This document shows positions 1 through 11,721 of a stretch of DNA of 64,000 bases, piece by piece; within the stretch, counting starts at the first letter, position 1, and every line of letters starts with the position of its first letter. Source of the DNA: Abelmoschus esculentus (lineage: Eukaryota > Streptophyta > Magnoliopsida > Malvales > Malvaceae); the NCBI GenBank assembly GCA_035048815.1, contig JAUCBN010000017.1:12396936-12460935 (forward strand). Reading direction: 5' to 3'. The position numbers were made by a program, and so were the translations under genes. The notes under the pieces are model-generated. The model was not told the DNA's origin. It made no database searches and saw only the letters and a list, made by a program, of their open reading frames with translations.

Positions 1-712
1 CGAGCTTGAATGTAAGAACAAAGAATGACAATAGGATAAGCAAACTTTGATATTATTATTGCATAAGAACAAAGATACAAGAATCAATCCCTCTCACTAG
101 TATCGACAACCTTCACCTATCCCTAAGAAGTTTAAAACATATTACCGTTAAGTACAATTCTTAGGGAGAAGGATTTCTCCAAAAATCGATTCTCCTAAAC
201 AATATGGCCGGCTAGGGTATATATAGTCTTAACCTAGGTCAAACCTTTCCTAAATAGACTTCAAATTGGAGTAAGGAATAAGTCTTCTTCAAGGGATCTG
301 ATATTTCTAAGTTTGCCGCATTCTAGAAGGTTTTTCTCGCTTGGTCTTTGACTTGGGCTTTTAGAGCGCTAGCCTGGTCCAATTGGTGCGCTGTATCTTC
401 TAGAATGTTCTCTATATTTTTATCTTTCATTGTGCTTCCATTGTTGGTGCTGCCACACTGGATTCTGTCGTTGCCTTGTCTTCTGCCTCGGCCTTAACAT
501 TGCTTCACTGCCACTTCTGCCCTGGATATTCCTGCATGTACAGAATATGTAATAATATTTGCATTCTCTATAAATATTGACTTTGTAAGTAATGATAACG
601 GAATATCAAATATTTGCGCAAAGAGTCCATATTTCAGTTCAAGTTGGTGTATAATAGATGCATAAAGTACCATGAGAAGGATAGTGAATAACTGTCTTTT
701 AGGCACTCATCA
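1..712 (-). repeat. LTR, 3' copy in element orientation, truncated by window edge
   Basis: Direct repeat of 4302-5012 with scattered substitutions. It ends in the same CACTCATCA terminus. The missing part would correspond to 3665-4301 of the other LTR. Confidence 0.88.
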
Positions 713-2057
713 AATACCCTCAAACTCGAATTATTGCTTGTCCTCAAGCAATGCAAAACATCAAATTGCCGAACCTTACTCCCCTTTGGTATTACTCTTT
801 CATCTATTCTCCCCACCATGGTCATGTCTATCTTTTCGTTTTAGCCACTAGTTTACCCAAGGACTTTTACTAAAAAACAAGCTATAAGGCTAGATGGGTG
901 TGTGCGTTTTATGGACAAGGCTGATTCGAGGCTTTCTTAGATAAACTCTAAGTTCAAGACATATAGAATCTTGGACCAAAGCTGTCTCCTTAAAACAACA
1001 AGTCTTGAGCCAATTTCGGGCACCTCAAGATATGCGTTTTCTATTTTCTTCTTTTGTTTATTTTTTTCTTATTAACCACCTATTTAGCATACTAGAGCCA
1101 GTTTCGGGCACCTCTAGCACGAAGGAGAGCAAAACTAGAACCAATGATAGGCACCTCTAGTTATTTTTCCAAAAGGTTCTAAGTTTTTATCACCTAAGTT
1201 TATTAAAAGAATTCTTAAATCAAACAAGTCCAAAAAGTGTTTATTTTCTTTCTAACCCTAAAGCAAGCTTCTAAGTTTTATTCCAAGAGTATCCTATGGT
1301 TATCCCTCAAAACAGAACTTGGCCATGGTAAGGAGAAAGATTTATATAGCCTTAAAGGAGTAAACTAAAGCAAAGCTGATGTAGGGCAATGCAAGATTAC
1401 AAACAGAAATTCAAGAAAAGAGAATATTGTAAAAAAAATTCAGAAAAAATTTACTCTCTTTTCATGGTAATGCCGCGGCAGTTGGTAGCCTCGACAGTGC
1501 TTCTGCACTTACAATCTCCCCCAAACTCAAATCGAGCATTGTCCTCAATGCTCAAATCACACAGTAGATAAAATTAATAAAACAATTAAAGATAGTAAAG
1601 GGAGAGTTTCTTGGAAAGATTCTGAGAAAAATAAGAGAGTTTTGAGATTGTAACGAATATAACAAGAGAGAGATTGAGTAAACAATTCTAAAGAAATAAG
1701 AATGTAAGAGTGAATAGTTCAAGAGAAAAAAAGGTGCTTATATAGGTCTTGGTTATGTAGCCGTTTGAACTACTATTTGTTTGTTCTTTACTGTCGTTTG
1801 CATTTACAACCGCGGCAGGAATCTCGGCAGACTAGCTGTTACCCTGTTCTGCCCGTTGGGACTGCTGCGGCTCTAACACTATGCACTGTCACGGCAACAA
1901 ACTTCCTGCTGTGAACTACTTCTTTGTTATTCTTGCTTTATTGTCTTAACCTAAAAATATAAACATCAGGAAACATTCGAATAAGAAGAAGATAATTATT
2001 CCTAAACACCATAATTAAGAGAATTCGTGAAAATACCAAATAAAATAAAAGAGAAAA

Positions 2058-2351
2058 TTAATATAAAATAAGAATATAAAGAAAACTTATGGAGGATCGT
2101 TTCCGATATTTCTTATAGTCCATCTGCACCCTCCATCGAGTTACAATTCTGCCCAAAAAGGTTTGGACCATAATGAATACGGATAGTCCCCTTTGTATTA
2201 TCTTGGTGGAGGTGTCTTTCTTTCGTGTTCTCTTGTAATCCATGCATGTCCTCCATCTTGATATTGTTTCTGAAGGCAAAAATAAATTGTTAGAAAAAAA
2301 TTTATCAACATCCAACCACTTAATTACCTCATTGCCATTGACTTCCATCAT
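2058..2351 (-). pseudogene. 97-codon ORF with two weak reverse-transcriptase-like W-R-x-x-x-D-Y-K motifs
   Basis: The reading frame contains two similar stretches about 40 residues apart, each with a core W-R-x-x-M-D-Y-K followed by a basic R-K cluster. This resembles the W-R-x-C-x-D-Y-R-K motif of gypsy reverse transcriptase. No other transcriptase motif surrounds them. They may be duplicated scraps of a transcriptase gene or chance similarity. Confidence 0.25.
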
Positions 2352-2700
2352 AGTTGGATATAGCCTTCGTTATCGTAGCCATTGTTGTGATAGCCAATTG
2401 TCGTGACAATCTTTTGCCAAAATTCGGTGTAAGTCAAGTGAAGAATCATCTTTCTTGAAGTCTTCAAGAATCAACCCACATTATTTTTTATGCTTCTCAG
2501 TAATCTCCATCAGTAGAAATTCTGGCTTGAAACTAACATTAGATGGAATTACCATAGAAATATCATCTTCCAAACAATCATATCCTATTTGTGATGCTTC
2601 AAATCTTGTAATGTTGACTCCTCAAAATATACCTGCAATGGAAGAGATGAGTTTTTAAAGAATTCAAAAGGTTCATTCAGTACCATATCATTTTCCATTA

Positions 2701-3431
2701 TCACGGTATTATCATCTTGTTGATCGAACATGTCTTCGTGTAACTACCCCGGCAGCTGTGAGTGAGAGTAATCCTCAGCTTCCTTTTCAGCATTATTGCT
2801 GCCGTAACATCCTGGGAATCAGACTCCTCAAAATTTTCTAGAGCATCACTCTCATCGGCCTCATTGAATGGTATCGTGACATTGTCCTGTTCAGGTTTTT
2901 CTACTGTCGCGGCATGACTCTCGGCAGACTCATCCATTGTTTGACAGTCTTTCTCATCAACATGTTCTGGACTCAGAGGTTCCGAAATTTCCTCTTTGTC
3001 CTCTAGTGTTGGGATTTCAGTATCCCCAAGGATTGATTTTTGGGTTATGTTATCCAGGGCATGCAATTGATTTTTCAAATCCCTCAAGGGTGCATCCATG
3101 AACCTTGATTTCTCTATCATAAATTCTTCAATTCTAGCCATTGATGCTTTCAATGTTTCCTCCAATGAATTTGGATACTCTTGAGAAAAAATATATTGTC
3201 ATGGCATATCTGTAACACCAACAAAATTGTCATGATACAAAAAAATTTTAGTGTTTTGATCATACCATGAAGGATTTTGTTGTTGGTTCCATCTATGGTC
3301 CTCTCTGTGGTCATAGGTTCCAGTACTGTATGGGCAATTATTAACCAAATGATCATCTCCACAATTAAAACAAAAATTTGCCCAAGCATAAACTTGTTGG
3401 GTTGCTCTTGGTTGGCATAGATAATCATCAT
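2701..3431 (-). pseudogene. Broken gag-like region with CCHC zinc knuckle
   Basis: On the minus strand, 3334-3372 reads C-F-N-C-G-D-D-H-L-V-N-N-C. This is a CX2CX3HX4C knuckle, the nucleic-acid-binding motif of gag in Athila-like gypsy elements. It is followed, in a different frame, by an acidic Glu/Asp-rich stretch encoded at 2701-3165. The knuckle is out of frame with the coding just upstream (3380-3431), so the gene carries at least one frameshift and is probably dead. No protease follows. The acidic tail matches nothing I recognise. Confidence 0.6.
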
Positions 3432-3640
3432 CTAATCTAGGAAATTCTTAATTGGCTCGGTTCATATCTTCCAACATCAACTCCCGAATAGATTTCTTTC
3501 TTCTTGCATCTTGAGCCTTCAACTTGAAACACACCTATAAACCCTTGATTTTTTTTACAAAAAGAAAAAAGAAAATATGTTAGTAAAAATAATATATAAA
3601 GAATGCAAGAAAATTAAAGAAGACAAAATTTAGTTGTCAA

Positions 3641-3658
3641 TCTCCGGCAACGGCGCCA
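3641..3658 (-). other. Primer binding site for tRNA-Asp
   Basis: The + strand reads TCTCCGGCAACGGCGCCA. Plant tRNA-Asp(GTC) ends CCCCGGCAACGGCGCCA, so the match is continuous over 15 bases. It lies 6 bases from the LTR edge at 3665, the expected place for minus-strand DNA priming, and it fixes the element's orientation. Confidence 0.85.
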
Positions 3659-3664
3659 AAAACT

Positions 3665-5012
3665 TGATGCGTGTAATATAAGCACAATTTGAGTGCAAGT
3701 GTACGCGTCGCCAAATAATAAAATGATAAGTATATCGTGTATCGTCTCCATAGGGATTGTTATACGTAATATGTTTCCTCTCATTCCCTTGCTCCTGAAA
3801 AGAAAGTAAAAACACATATGAGTTGATTTGTTTAACTAACTAAATAATTAAATAACAAAACATAAAATAAAAGGTTGAGAATGATTATAGAGAAAGTGGG
3901 TAGGATCCAGTTGCGTCAATTAGTGGATTCAATTGATCTTCTTCTTGTCCAATGCAATCACACAATACTGCTTCGACAGTACTGCAGATACAGCCTCGAC
4001 AGTATCGGTGTTCTCTGTCGCGGCAATCTCTTGCTTCTAGGTAGAGGCATCAATGTTCAACAAAGTGTCCGTAAGTAACTTCGCTCATCTCTGAGTCAGA
4101 ATGTTGTTGGTGACCAGTCCTTGACGATACCTCTCAGCGTAAATCAACGATAACCATCAACCAATCCAACACTTCTTTTAGCTGCTAAAACTCTTAACCT
4201 ATCTCTAGGCCGAGTTAGTGTCTACAACACCGTACTTATCTCTTTCGTGAATCTACACCTCTCGATGCTAGATAAATAGATTACTTACAAACTTCTCTCT
4301 CGAGCTTGAATGTAAGAACAAAGAATGGCAATAGGATAAGCAAACTTTAATATTATTATTGTATAAGAACAAAGATACAAGAATCAATCTCCTCTTACTA
4401 ATATCGACAACCTTCACCTATCCCTAAGAAGTTTAGAATATATTGTCGTTAAGTACAATTCTTAGGGACAAGGATTTTTCTAAAAATCGGCTCTCCTAAA
4501 CAATGTGGTCGGCTAAGGTATATATAGTCTTAACCAGGGCATACCTTTCCTAAATAGACTTCAACTTGGAGTAAGGAACAAGTCTTCTTCAAGGAATCTG
4601 ATATTTCCAAGTTTGTCGCCTTCTAGAAGGGTTTTCCCGTTTGATCTTTGACTTGGGCTTTTAGCGCGCTAGCCTGGTCTAATTGATGCGCTGCATCTTC
4701 CAGAATGTTCTCTATATTTTTATCTTTCATTGCGCCTCCATTGTTGGTGCTGCCACAGTGGATTCTGCCGCGGCCTTGTCTTCTGCCTCAGCCTCAACAT
4801 TGCTTCACTGCCGCTTTTGCCCTGGATATTCCTGCATGTACAGAATATGTAATAATATTTGCATTCTCTATAAATATTGACTTTGTAAGTAATGATAACG
4901 GAATATCCAATATTTACGCAAAGAATCTATATTTCAGTTCAAGTTGGTGTATAATAGATGCATAAAGTACCATGAGAAGGATAGTAAATAACTGCCTTTT
5001 AGGCACTCATCA
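3665..5012 (-). repeat. LTR, 5' copy in element orientation, 1348 bp
   Basis: Begins TGATGCGTG and ends CTCATCA on the + strand, giving inverted TGATG/CATCA termini. Its last 711 bases repeat 1-712. The start resembles the solo LTR at 34392-35641 (shared GTGCAAGTGTA and ATATCGTCTC words), so the two belong to related families. Confidence 0.88.
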
Positions 5013-5350
5013 TGCGTACTCTTTTTCCTTCACTAAGAATTTTTTCCCACAGGGTTTTTATCTTAGTAAGGTTTTAACGAGGCACATTATCTTCATGGAT
5101 ATCTAAGGGGGAGTGTTGTGAATATATTTATTCATGGTGGATATCCATATATTAAGTTAAAGTTTAATGGGCTTTATTATTAGGTTTAATACCCATTGGA
5201 ATTAGGGTTTCCATTTTATGCCTATAAATATAGACTTTTAGCCAAAGCTTTGTACACAACCCTACTTTGAGAATATAATACAAATCTCTCTCTTTTGTCT
5301 CCCATCTTTGTTCTCCTATTTTATTCTTGTTCTTTACTTTATTCACAACA
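5013..5350 (+). mobile_element. 3' end of a copia-type retrotransposon with its LTR
   Basis: The sequence has a purine tract AAGGGGGAG at 5105-5113, immediately followed by an LTR beginning TGTTGTG at 5114 and ending CACAACA at 5350. The LTR (237 bp) is closely similar to 63405-63655. Bases 5013-5100 look like the untranslated tail that follows the RNase H gene in plant copia elements. The minus-strand gypsy element has replaced or split everything upstream. No coding part remains in view. Confidence 0.72.
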
Positions 5351-6068
5351 AATTCAACATTATATAATTTTTTTAAGACTAAATATTATTATGAGCAAAG
5401 AATTTCTGAAGACAAAACTATAGGTGCTTATAATTAAATTATATTAAATCAAAACTTAAAAGTGAATATTAAGACTAAAATATAAAATTTTAAACTTAAC
5501 ATAACCTAAAAACTAATTAATCTTTAACCTAAAAATATTTCATCTAAAGATTTGTCATTTCTCTTCTTTTTTAACTAATTATTTTTCTAATTAAAATGAA
5601 TGGACAAAGGGAGTGAAAGAACCCTCCCAAATTTTAAGATTTGGTGAATTATTTTTAACCCTTTCTACTTTAAATGTTTTTCATTTAATGAAAAATGATT
5701 TCGGTCCGAAATGAACCTGATCCAAAATGATTTCGGTCCGAAATAAACATGACCTTAAATGAACTTAATCCATATCCGACCTAAATTGAATCAAAAATTA
5801 AATAACTTGAAATAAATTATATCTGATTTGACCTAACTTGATAAGACTTTATCTGAAACTCATTCAATTACCTATTTTTATGTCTCTATTTATCTTTTTC
5901 TTTATACGTGATATATGTATTGGCCATGATCTCTCAATTGCTAAAGCTATAAAAGCATCCAAAGACACCCTTTTTTAACTGATGCAATTCAGTTATACAA
6001 GATTGTTATATTTAGAAAATCATATGATTCAAAGGTTAGTGAATCTTCTAGTTGAGTGATACCACTTG
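5351..6068. other. AT-rich intergenic DNA, nothing recognised
   Basis: No reading frame with recognisable protein similarity. A short direct repeat, TGATTTCGGTCCGAAAT, occurs twice near 5697-5745. Confidence 0.5.
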
Positions 6069-7115
6069 CTAATAGTTAGGGATGTAAAAACTTGACCCGA
6101 CTTGAAAACTCGCCTGAAACCTGTTCGAGTCAGAACTTGATTTGACTCGGAATGTAATGACCCGAACTTGATCTGTATCCAACTGTTGTTAACCCGAACC
6201 CGAGTTGGACCTGTTACTGTAGTAACCGAACCTGAAATTCGACTGAGAATGAACTGAACCCGATTTTAACTTGTTACTATAGACCTGAAACCCGACCTGT
6301 ATCCAACTGAAACGAACCCGAACCCGAGTCTGACCTAATAGATAACCGATATTACCCGACTGAATCGATCCGAGACCTGATTTTACCCAACCTGTTTTGA
6401 ACTTAACCTGTTTTGAACCCGACCTGATAAATGACCCGACTTGTTTTGAACCCAACCTTATAAATGACCTGACTTGTTTTGAACCCGACCTGTTATTGAC
6501 CTAAACTAATATTAACAAAACTTAATATTTACATGACATATAATTAAATATATCTATAATTTGAAGAATTTAAAATATTAATAAATATAACTAGGCTTAA
6601 AAAAATAGAATTAGACATAATAATTAATTTAGGATTAATATTTAACTATAGTATTATATATTTAATTAAATTAATTTATTTACTATTTTATTTAGTTTTA
6701 ATGTATTTAATTTTAATTATAATTTTAAAATAATATTTCATTAAAATAATAATTTTAAATTAAATACATACATTAACTTATAAGCAAATTAAATACATAT
6801 ATTAGTATACATTTAAGTATATATAATATATATTATATATTAAAGTATAGTATATACATATATTAATATGTAAAACTAATATATATATTAATATATACAT
6901 CTAATATATATAAGTATATATATATAAGTATACATATATTAATATATACATATAAATATTATAATAAATGTATATAGGTTAATTTTTAATTTTACGGGAG
7001 GGATTTTTTTTATTTTAACGGGACAAAAAAAATAAATTTTTGTTAAAATTTTGATTTTACCCGTGTGGAGTGGGGGACGGGAAAATGAATTTGTTAAAAT
7101 TCTAATTTTACACGT

Positions 7116-7134
7116 GGGTGGGGTGGGGTGGGGG
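7116..7134 (+). other. Guanine-quadruplex motif
   Basis: The stretch reads GGGTGGGGTGGGGTGGGGG: four runs of at least three G separated by single T bases, the tightest class of predicted quadruplex. It sits in the AT-rich core of the hAT-type element. Confidence 0.7.
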
Positions 7135-7158
7135 CGGAAAAAATGAAAATTTTGTTAT

Positions 7159-7185
7159 TATTATATATATATATATATATTATAT
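7159..7185. repeat. (AT)n microsatellite
   Basis: About ten uninterrupted AT units within the AT-rich core of the hAT-type element. Confidence 0.85.
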
Positions 7186-7295
7186 AGTATTATATACTAT
7201 ATAATATTTATATACTATACGTATATTATGTAATATTTATATATTTTGTTGTATGTATATATAATACAGTATTTATATATTATATAGTATAAATT

Positions 7296-7372
7296 TATCC
7301 CAAAAAAAGAATAAGGGCTAAAACGACAAAAACTATAAACGTTAAGAGTTAAAATTATCTTTATGCCTAATA
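7296..7372 (-). repeat. Fragment of a Mutator-like fold-back element terminus
   Basis: This stretch matches the right ends of the fold-back elements at 24495-25407 and 58001-58761, ending ATTATCTTTATGCC. No matching left end is seen, so it is a solo terminal fragment inside the hAT-type element. Confidence 0.6.
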
Positions 7373-8393
7373 TATATTATAATTTTATTTTCCATATATA
7401 TATAGTATTAATTCATTTGTAGTATTATTTCATAAATGATATTATGTCATAAATAGTATTATTCCTTATTTTAGTATTATTTTACTTCCGAAAATAGTAT
7501 TATTTCATATATTATTAATCCATATAGTATTATTCTATTTCCAAAAATAATATTAGTCCATTTATAGTATTACTCCATATAGTATATTTTTTACATTTAA
7601 TATAAATTCCTTCTATAGAATTAATTTTATACATAGTATTATTCCATTTATAGTATAAATTCTATATATCGTCTAAAATTTATTTTTAATTTTTGAAATA
7701 TATTAAACTATAGTATAATTAAAATTTATAATGTATTAAAGATAAAATTTTAATACTTTTAATTATTATTAAGTTATAATTTTTGTTGATTTTTTTAAAT
7801 TTCAGAATTTAATCTTTAATTTTATGGTCTAATATTTATTCTTTTTTATGTATTTATAAAAAAATCAAAATTAATAATTTAAATTACTATGAATATAAAA
7901 TCAAAATTAATAATTTAAATACTATGAATATAAAATCAAAATTAATTCGACCTGAAACAAAACCGACTTGAAATGAACCCGACCTGAAACGCAATCGAAC
8001 TGAAATGGATCCGACCTGAAATAAAACTATCAATTATCCGATTTGGACCCGAACCGTTTGAACACGACCCGAAATGGATCCGACCTGAATGGACCCGACC
8101 TGAAATGGACTTGACCTGAAATGGACCCGACCTGAAATGGACCCGCACCCAACCCAAATCGAGTCAAAACATCAAATCAACCTGAAATGACCTATATCCG
8201 ATTTTATCCGACCTGACAGTATCTGACCTGAAATACATACGAGTAACGGTTTTTACATCCCTACTAATAGTATCATATTTAAAAGTTCATCCACACTTTT
8301 GAACATTAAATATTATTATCATAAGTTACATGAATATAAATACGATTAACTAAACTAATATCTAATTATAATAAGTTTACACTTATGTAAGTA

Positions 8394-9240
8394 CATATAA
8401 CTAGGGGTGTTTAAATCCGGGTACCTACCCGGTTACCCGAAAGTTCGGGTGGTTAGAAAAACGGTCCATATCTCGACCCAGATTTTCTGGCTACTTAGTA
8501 CTTCGGGTAATCGGGTACCCGTATTTTAATTTTTTTATAAATTTTAAATTTAATCCTAAAAAAATATATATACAAATGTAAAAATTCGAATTACATAATC
8601 TAATATTCAAATACAAATTTTTAAAACTCTAGTTACATAATTCAAACATAAAATCTAAGACATAAATTACATACTCTAATTAGAATTAAAATATAAGGCG
8701 TAAGAAAAGTTTTTTATAAATATTCTTAATTATTTTAATTTATTTTAATGTACAAAAATTAATAATTTAAATAATAAAGAATATTTAGTTAATTTTTATC
8801 TTGGTTAGTGCACATACAAAATTAACGTATATATAAACGATTACAGTTCGAATTTTATCAACTCGAACAAATAAATTTATTATTTTACAATAAATCTTAA
8901 TTTTTTTACGATGATTCCTTAATTCTTTTTGAAAATAAAGTTTGAGAGATTAAAATTTAGGAATTAAGTTGTTTGATTTAAGAATATAATGAATATAAAG
9001 GTATTTTATTTAAATAATAATTATAGTTAAAATAATAAAAAAATATATAAAAAAATAGGAACCGGGTACCAAAAAATTTTAATATTGTGACCCGGGCCCG
9101 ACCCGAAAAATAACGGACCGGGTACCTGACCCGAACTTAAAAAAAATTCTGGGTAAATACTCGATTATTTATGTTCGGGTAATCGAGTAATCAGGTCGGG
9201 TCAACCGGGTCGGGTATTTTTGAACACCCCTACATATAAC
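8394..9240. mobile_element. Second hAT-type element (831 bp) with perfect 8-bp target duplication
   Basis: The element spans 8402-9232. It begins TAGGGGTGTTTAAAT and ends TTTTTGAACACCCCTA, which are inverted repeats. The flanks CATATAAC (8394-8401 and 9233-9240) are identical. The arms hold repeated ACCCGG/TCGGGT words, and the centre is AT-rich and non-coding. The termini are related to, but distinct from, those of the element at 6077. Confidence 0.85.
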
Positions 9241-9384
9241 TATTAAATTTTTTATCTGAGAAGTCACATGTCAGAATATAACACGATCATGTATCGTGTC
9301 ATGTTAGGAATAAAATATTTTGTATAACAAAAAAAATCCAAAGATATATTAAACGATGTTATCCCATTTAAAAATATCCTTTCA

Positions 9385-9552
9385 TTGGACGAGCCTTCTA
9401 GCCCACATGATAAAAGGAATGAATGTTGTTCCCAAAAATCATGGGTTCAAACACCAACAATGCCGACAGAGTGATTGAACGATCAATATTAAATAGTAAA
9501 GATTATATTCTAAAACAAATACTACTATAATCACTATTAGTTTATTCAAAAA
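9385..9552 (+). repeat. SINE-like repeat, copy 1
   Basis: The sequence matches a minus-strand copy near 48190-48330 and more weakly 61880-62035. A stretch near 9444-9452 reads GGTTCAAAC, close to the RNA polymerase III B-box, and TAGCCCACATG about 55 bases upstream resembles an A-box. Shared downstream words include AGAGTGATTGA and AAAGATTATATT. Confidence 0.5.
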
Positions 9553-11720
9553 ATAATATCCCTTCATCACATTTTCACAGTTACATTACACCTCTACCCA
9601 ACTCCTATGGGCCCAGACATTACAATATCTGCAGGTCACGATTTTCTTCCGACTATAATTTTATCGTAAATTTTAAAATATATCTCAACATATCTCGTTT
9701 TCTAAAATATTAAAAATATTTGCAATATTAAAGAAGCCGACTAATCAAATGTGTAAAACAATGGATTTTAAATTTTTAATTATTTAAAGATATTAAAAAT
9801 TAAAGAATCAAGTTAATCCAAATATTCATGTCCAAAATTTATATCCACATAAGTAAAATGGATTCAGTTAATTAATATCTCAATTATCTATTTTTTATTA
9901 AAAATCTTATTTTATACCTTAAAAAATTTATAATTTTTTTAACATAGATCGATTAATTTTATTAAACAAGGATATATTCGAAAGTATAATGAAAGTTTAC
10001 AACTTAGTAAACAAAACACCTAAATCTAAATATATATACCCAGTAAACAAAACTAATAAAACGAGATTATAAGAATACTAGATAAGAAAAAGATAAAAAA
10101 TCTAACCTAAAGACTCAAAATAAAAGAAGGGTACAAACATCACCAAAATCCATGATGAAAGGTAAAATCATCAACAAACAACATAAAAAATGATATTACA
10201 ATGAAAGTGCGTTGACAACAAAGATATTATCACTATTCAATCGCGAAAAAGAACGGTAGATGTAATCGTATATCTAAATCTAGTTCGAGGGTATAAAATA
10301 GGAAGATCAACAATATAAAGGAAGAAACACTATCTTATCAGTTGTAGCGTCGTCGGATCAACCCCAATAAAAATAAAAGAAAAAGAAAATCGTGCCAAAA
10401 GATAAAAAACGTATCAAAATGTAGAATATAATCGTGCCACAAGAACAGAATAATTTATTAAAAATAAAAAATAAAACAAACGAAATAATAAATTTGTGGT
10501 CAACAATTAATATTAAAATCGGTATCATCACCTGTATATGAAAAAAATTAAAGAGAAAGAGAGGAGAGCGGCGCTAGTCAAACAAATACTTAAGGTTGTA
10601 CTGCTGAGACGGTGGAGATCCAAACCATGTGCATCTTGTACTGCGGTTGCAGAGGGCAGCGTCAGCGATATGCCCGCCCACATTAACAGCATTTAGCACA
10701 TGGAGTTTCAACCAGGCAGATTTGGTTTTTTAACGTGAAATGAGTGGCGGATTAAAAAATATTTAAGGTTGGGTACTTATAAAAATTTAAAAATTCAGGG
10801 TCAAACATAATTTATAAATATTAAAAAAATAAATATTAACTCATAAAATTTAAAAAATTAAAGGTAGATATGTAAATTTTAAAATCTTAGGATAAGTCTA
10901 GGCCTACCCTACACAATATATATACGTCATTGCTTGAAACTGGTTAAAATGAGATAAAATCGAAATTGTTATAAAAACTATAAAATTTTGATATTAATTT
11001 TTAAAAATAATCGAAATTTTTATATAGTTTTTTAAAAAAATCGATATGTATTGAAATTTTTATACTTTCAAAAATTTTAAGAATTTTATAAAAAATTTGA
11101 TCTATACCAAAAAATCAATATTAAAATTTTATAATTTTTATAATAATTTTATTTTATTTTAGTCTCATTTTAATTCGTTTCGCCCTATTTTTTTTTTCGT
11201 AAATCATAGGCGGAGCCATGTTCAAGTTTAAGGGTCGGTTTATACTAAATAATTTTAAAAATTTTATTTTTATACATAATTTGAATATAAAAGTCTAAAT
11301 ATATAATTAATATTTTTAAATAAATTTTAGATTCGCTTCTGTTACTGATACCTCTGATTTTGTGTGCTCATTTTCTACTACAAACAAATCTTCTTATAAT
11401 TTAATTTTTGTATTATTCAACCATTTTTTTTTTTTCACGTGATAACGGATACTGACAATACTTTCATATGTCATACGACAGATAAGTTTGGGAATATGAT
11501 GCGGAGTTGTCGTGTTTGTTTTTGAAGACATGAAGGTGATTTTGTTTGCTGCGATGAGAAAAATAAAAGGAAATCCCGTAGTCTGGTTCAGATACGAGGT
11601 GGGATGAAGAGTAGTTAATATTTTATTTGTTATTAGTTATTACTATGGGATGAAGGTGATGTTGTATGGCCAGACGACTTTAGGCTTCATCCGAATTGGA
11701 CTGCTGCTCATCCAGGGTAG
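9553..11720. other. Intergenic DNA without a recognisable gene
   Basis: AT-rich throughout except a GC-richer island at about 10560-10720 (CGGCGC, GACGGTGGAG, GCGTCAGCG words). The island has no open frame of note and could be a decayed gene edge or LTR piece. No terminal repeats were seen. Confidence 0.45.
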
Positions 11721-11721
11721 A

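Larger units (their letters stand above)
1..5012 (-). mobile_element. Non-autonomous gypsy-type LTR retrotransposon (left end cut by window)
   Basis: Bases 1-712 repeat 4302-5012 almost base for base, and both copies end in CTCATCA. These are the two LTRs, the left one cut by the window edge. The element lies on the minus strand: just left of the right LTR, 3641-3658 matches the 3' end of plant tRNA-Asp, a primer binding site typical of Athila/Tat-like gypsy elements. The polypurine end should abut the left LTR near 713-760. The interior is about 2.95 kb and holds only a broken gag-like region with no recognisable protease, integrase or full reverse transcriptase, so it could move only with help from another element. 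The right end sits inside the 3' part of a copia element. The outer target duplication is outside the window and cannot be checked. Confidence 0.88.
6069..8271. mobile_element. hAT-type non-autonomous DNA transposon with 8-bp target duplication
   Basis: The element spans 6077-8263. It begins TAGGGATGTAAAAAC and ends GTTTTTACATCCCTA, a 15-bp perfect terminal inverted repeat. It is flanked by a perfect 8-bp direct repeat CTAATAGT (6069-6076 and 8264-8271), the target duplication length of hAT elements. Both arms carry many degenerate copies of a GACCCGACCTGAAATG-like unit in the same orientation. The 1.5-kb core is very AT-rich with no transposase. Open frames in the arms are peptides of the repeat and are not genes. 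A related copy lies at 20476-22846. Confidence 0.87.

Noticed and set aside
6189..6455. Open frame with Ser/Gly/Lys-Gln repeats, and similar frames at 7942-8157 and 20612-20800
   Set aside because: They are translations of the tandem GACCCGACCTG-like units in hAT-type arms, with no start context or family similarity.
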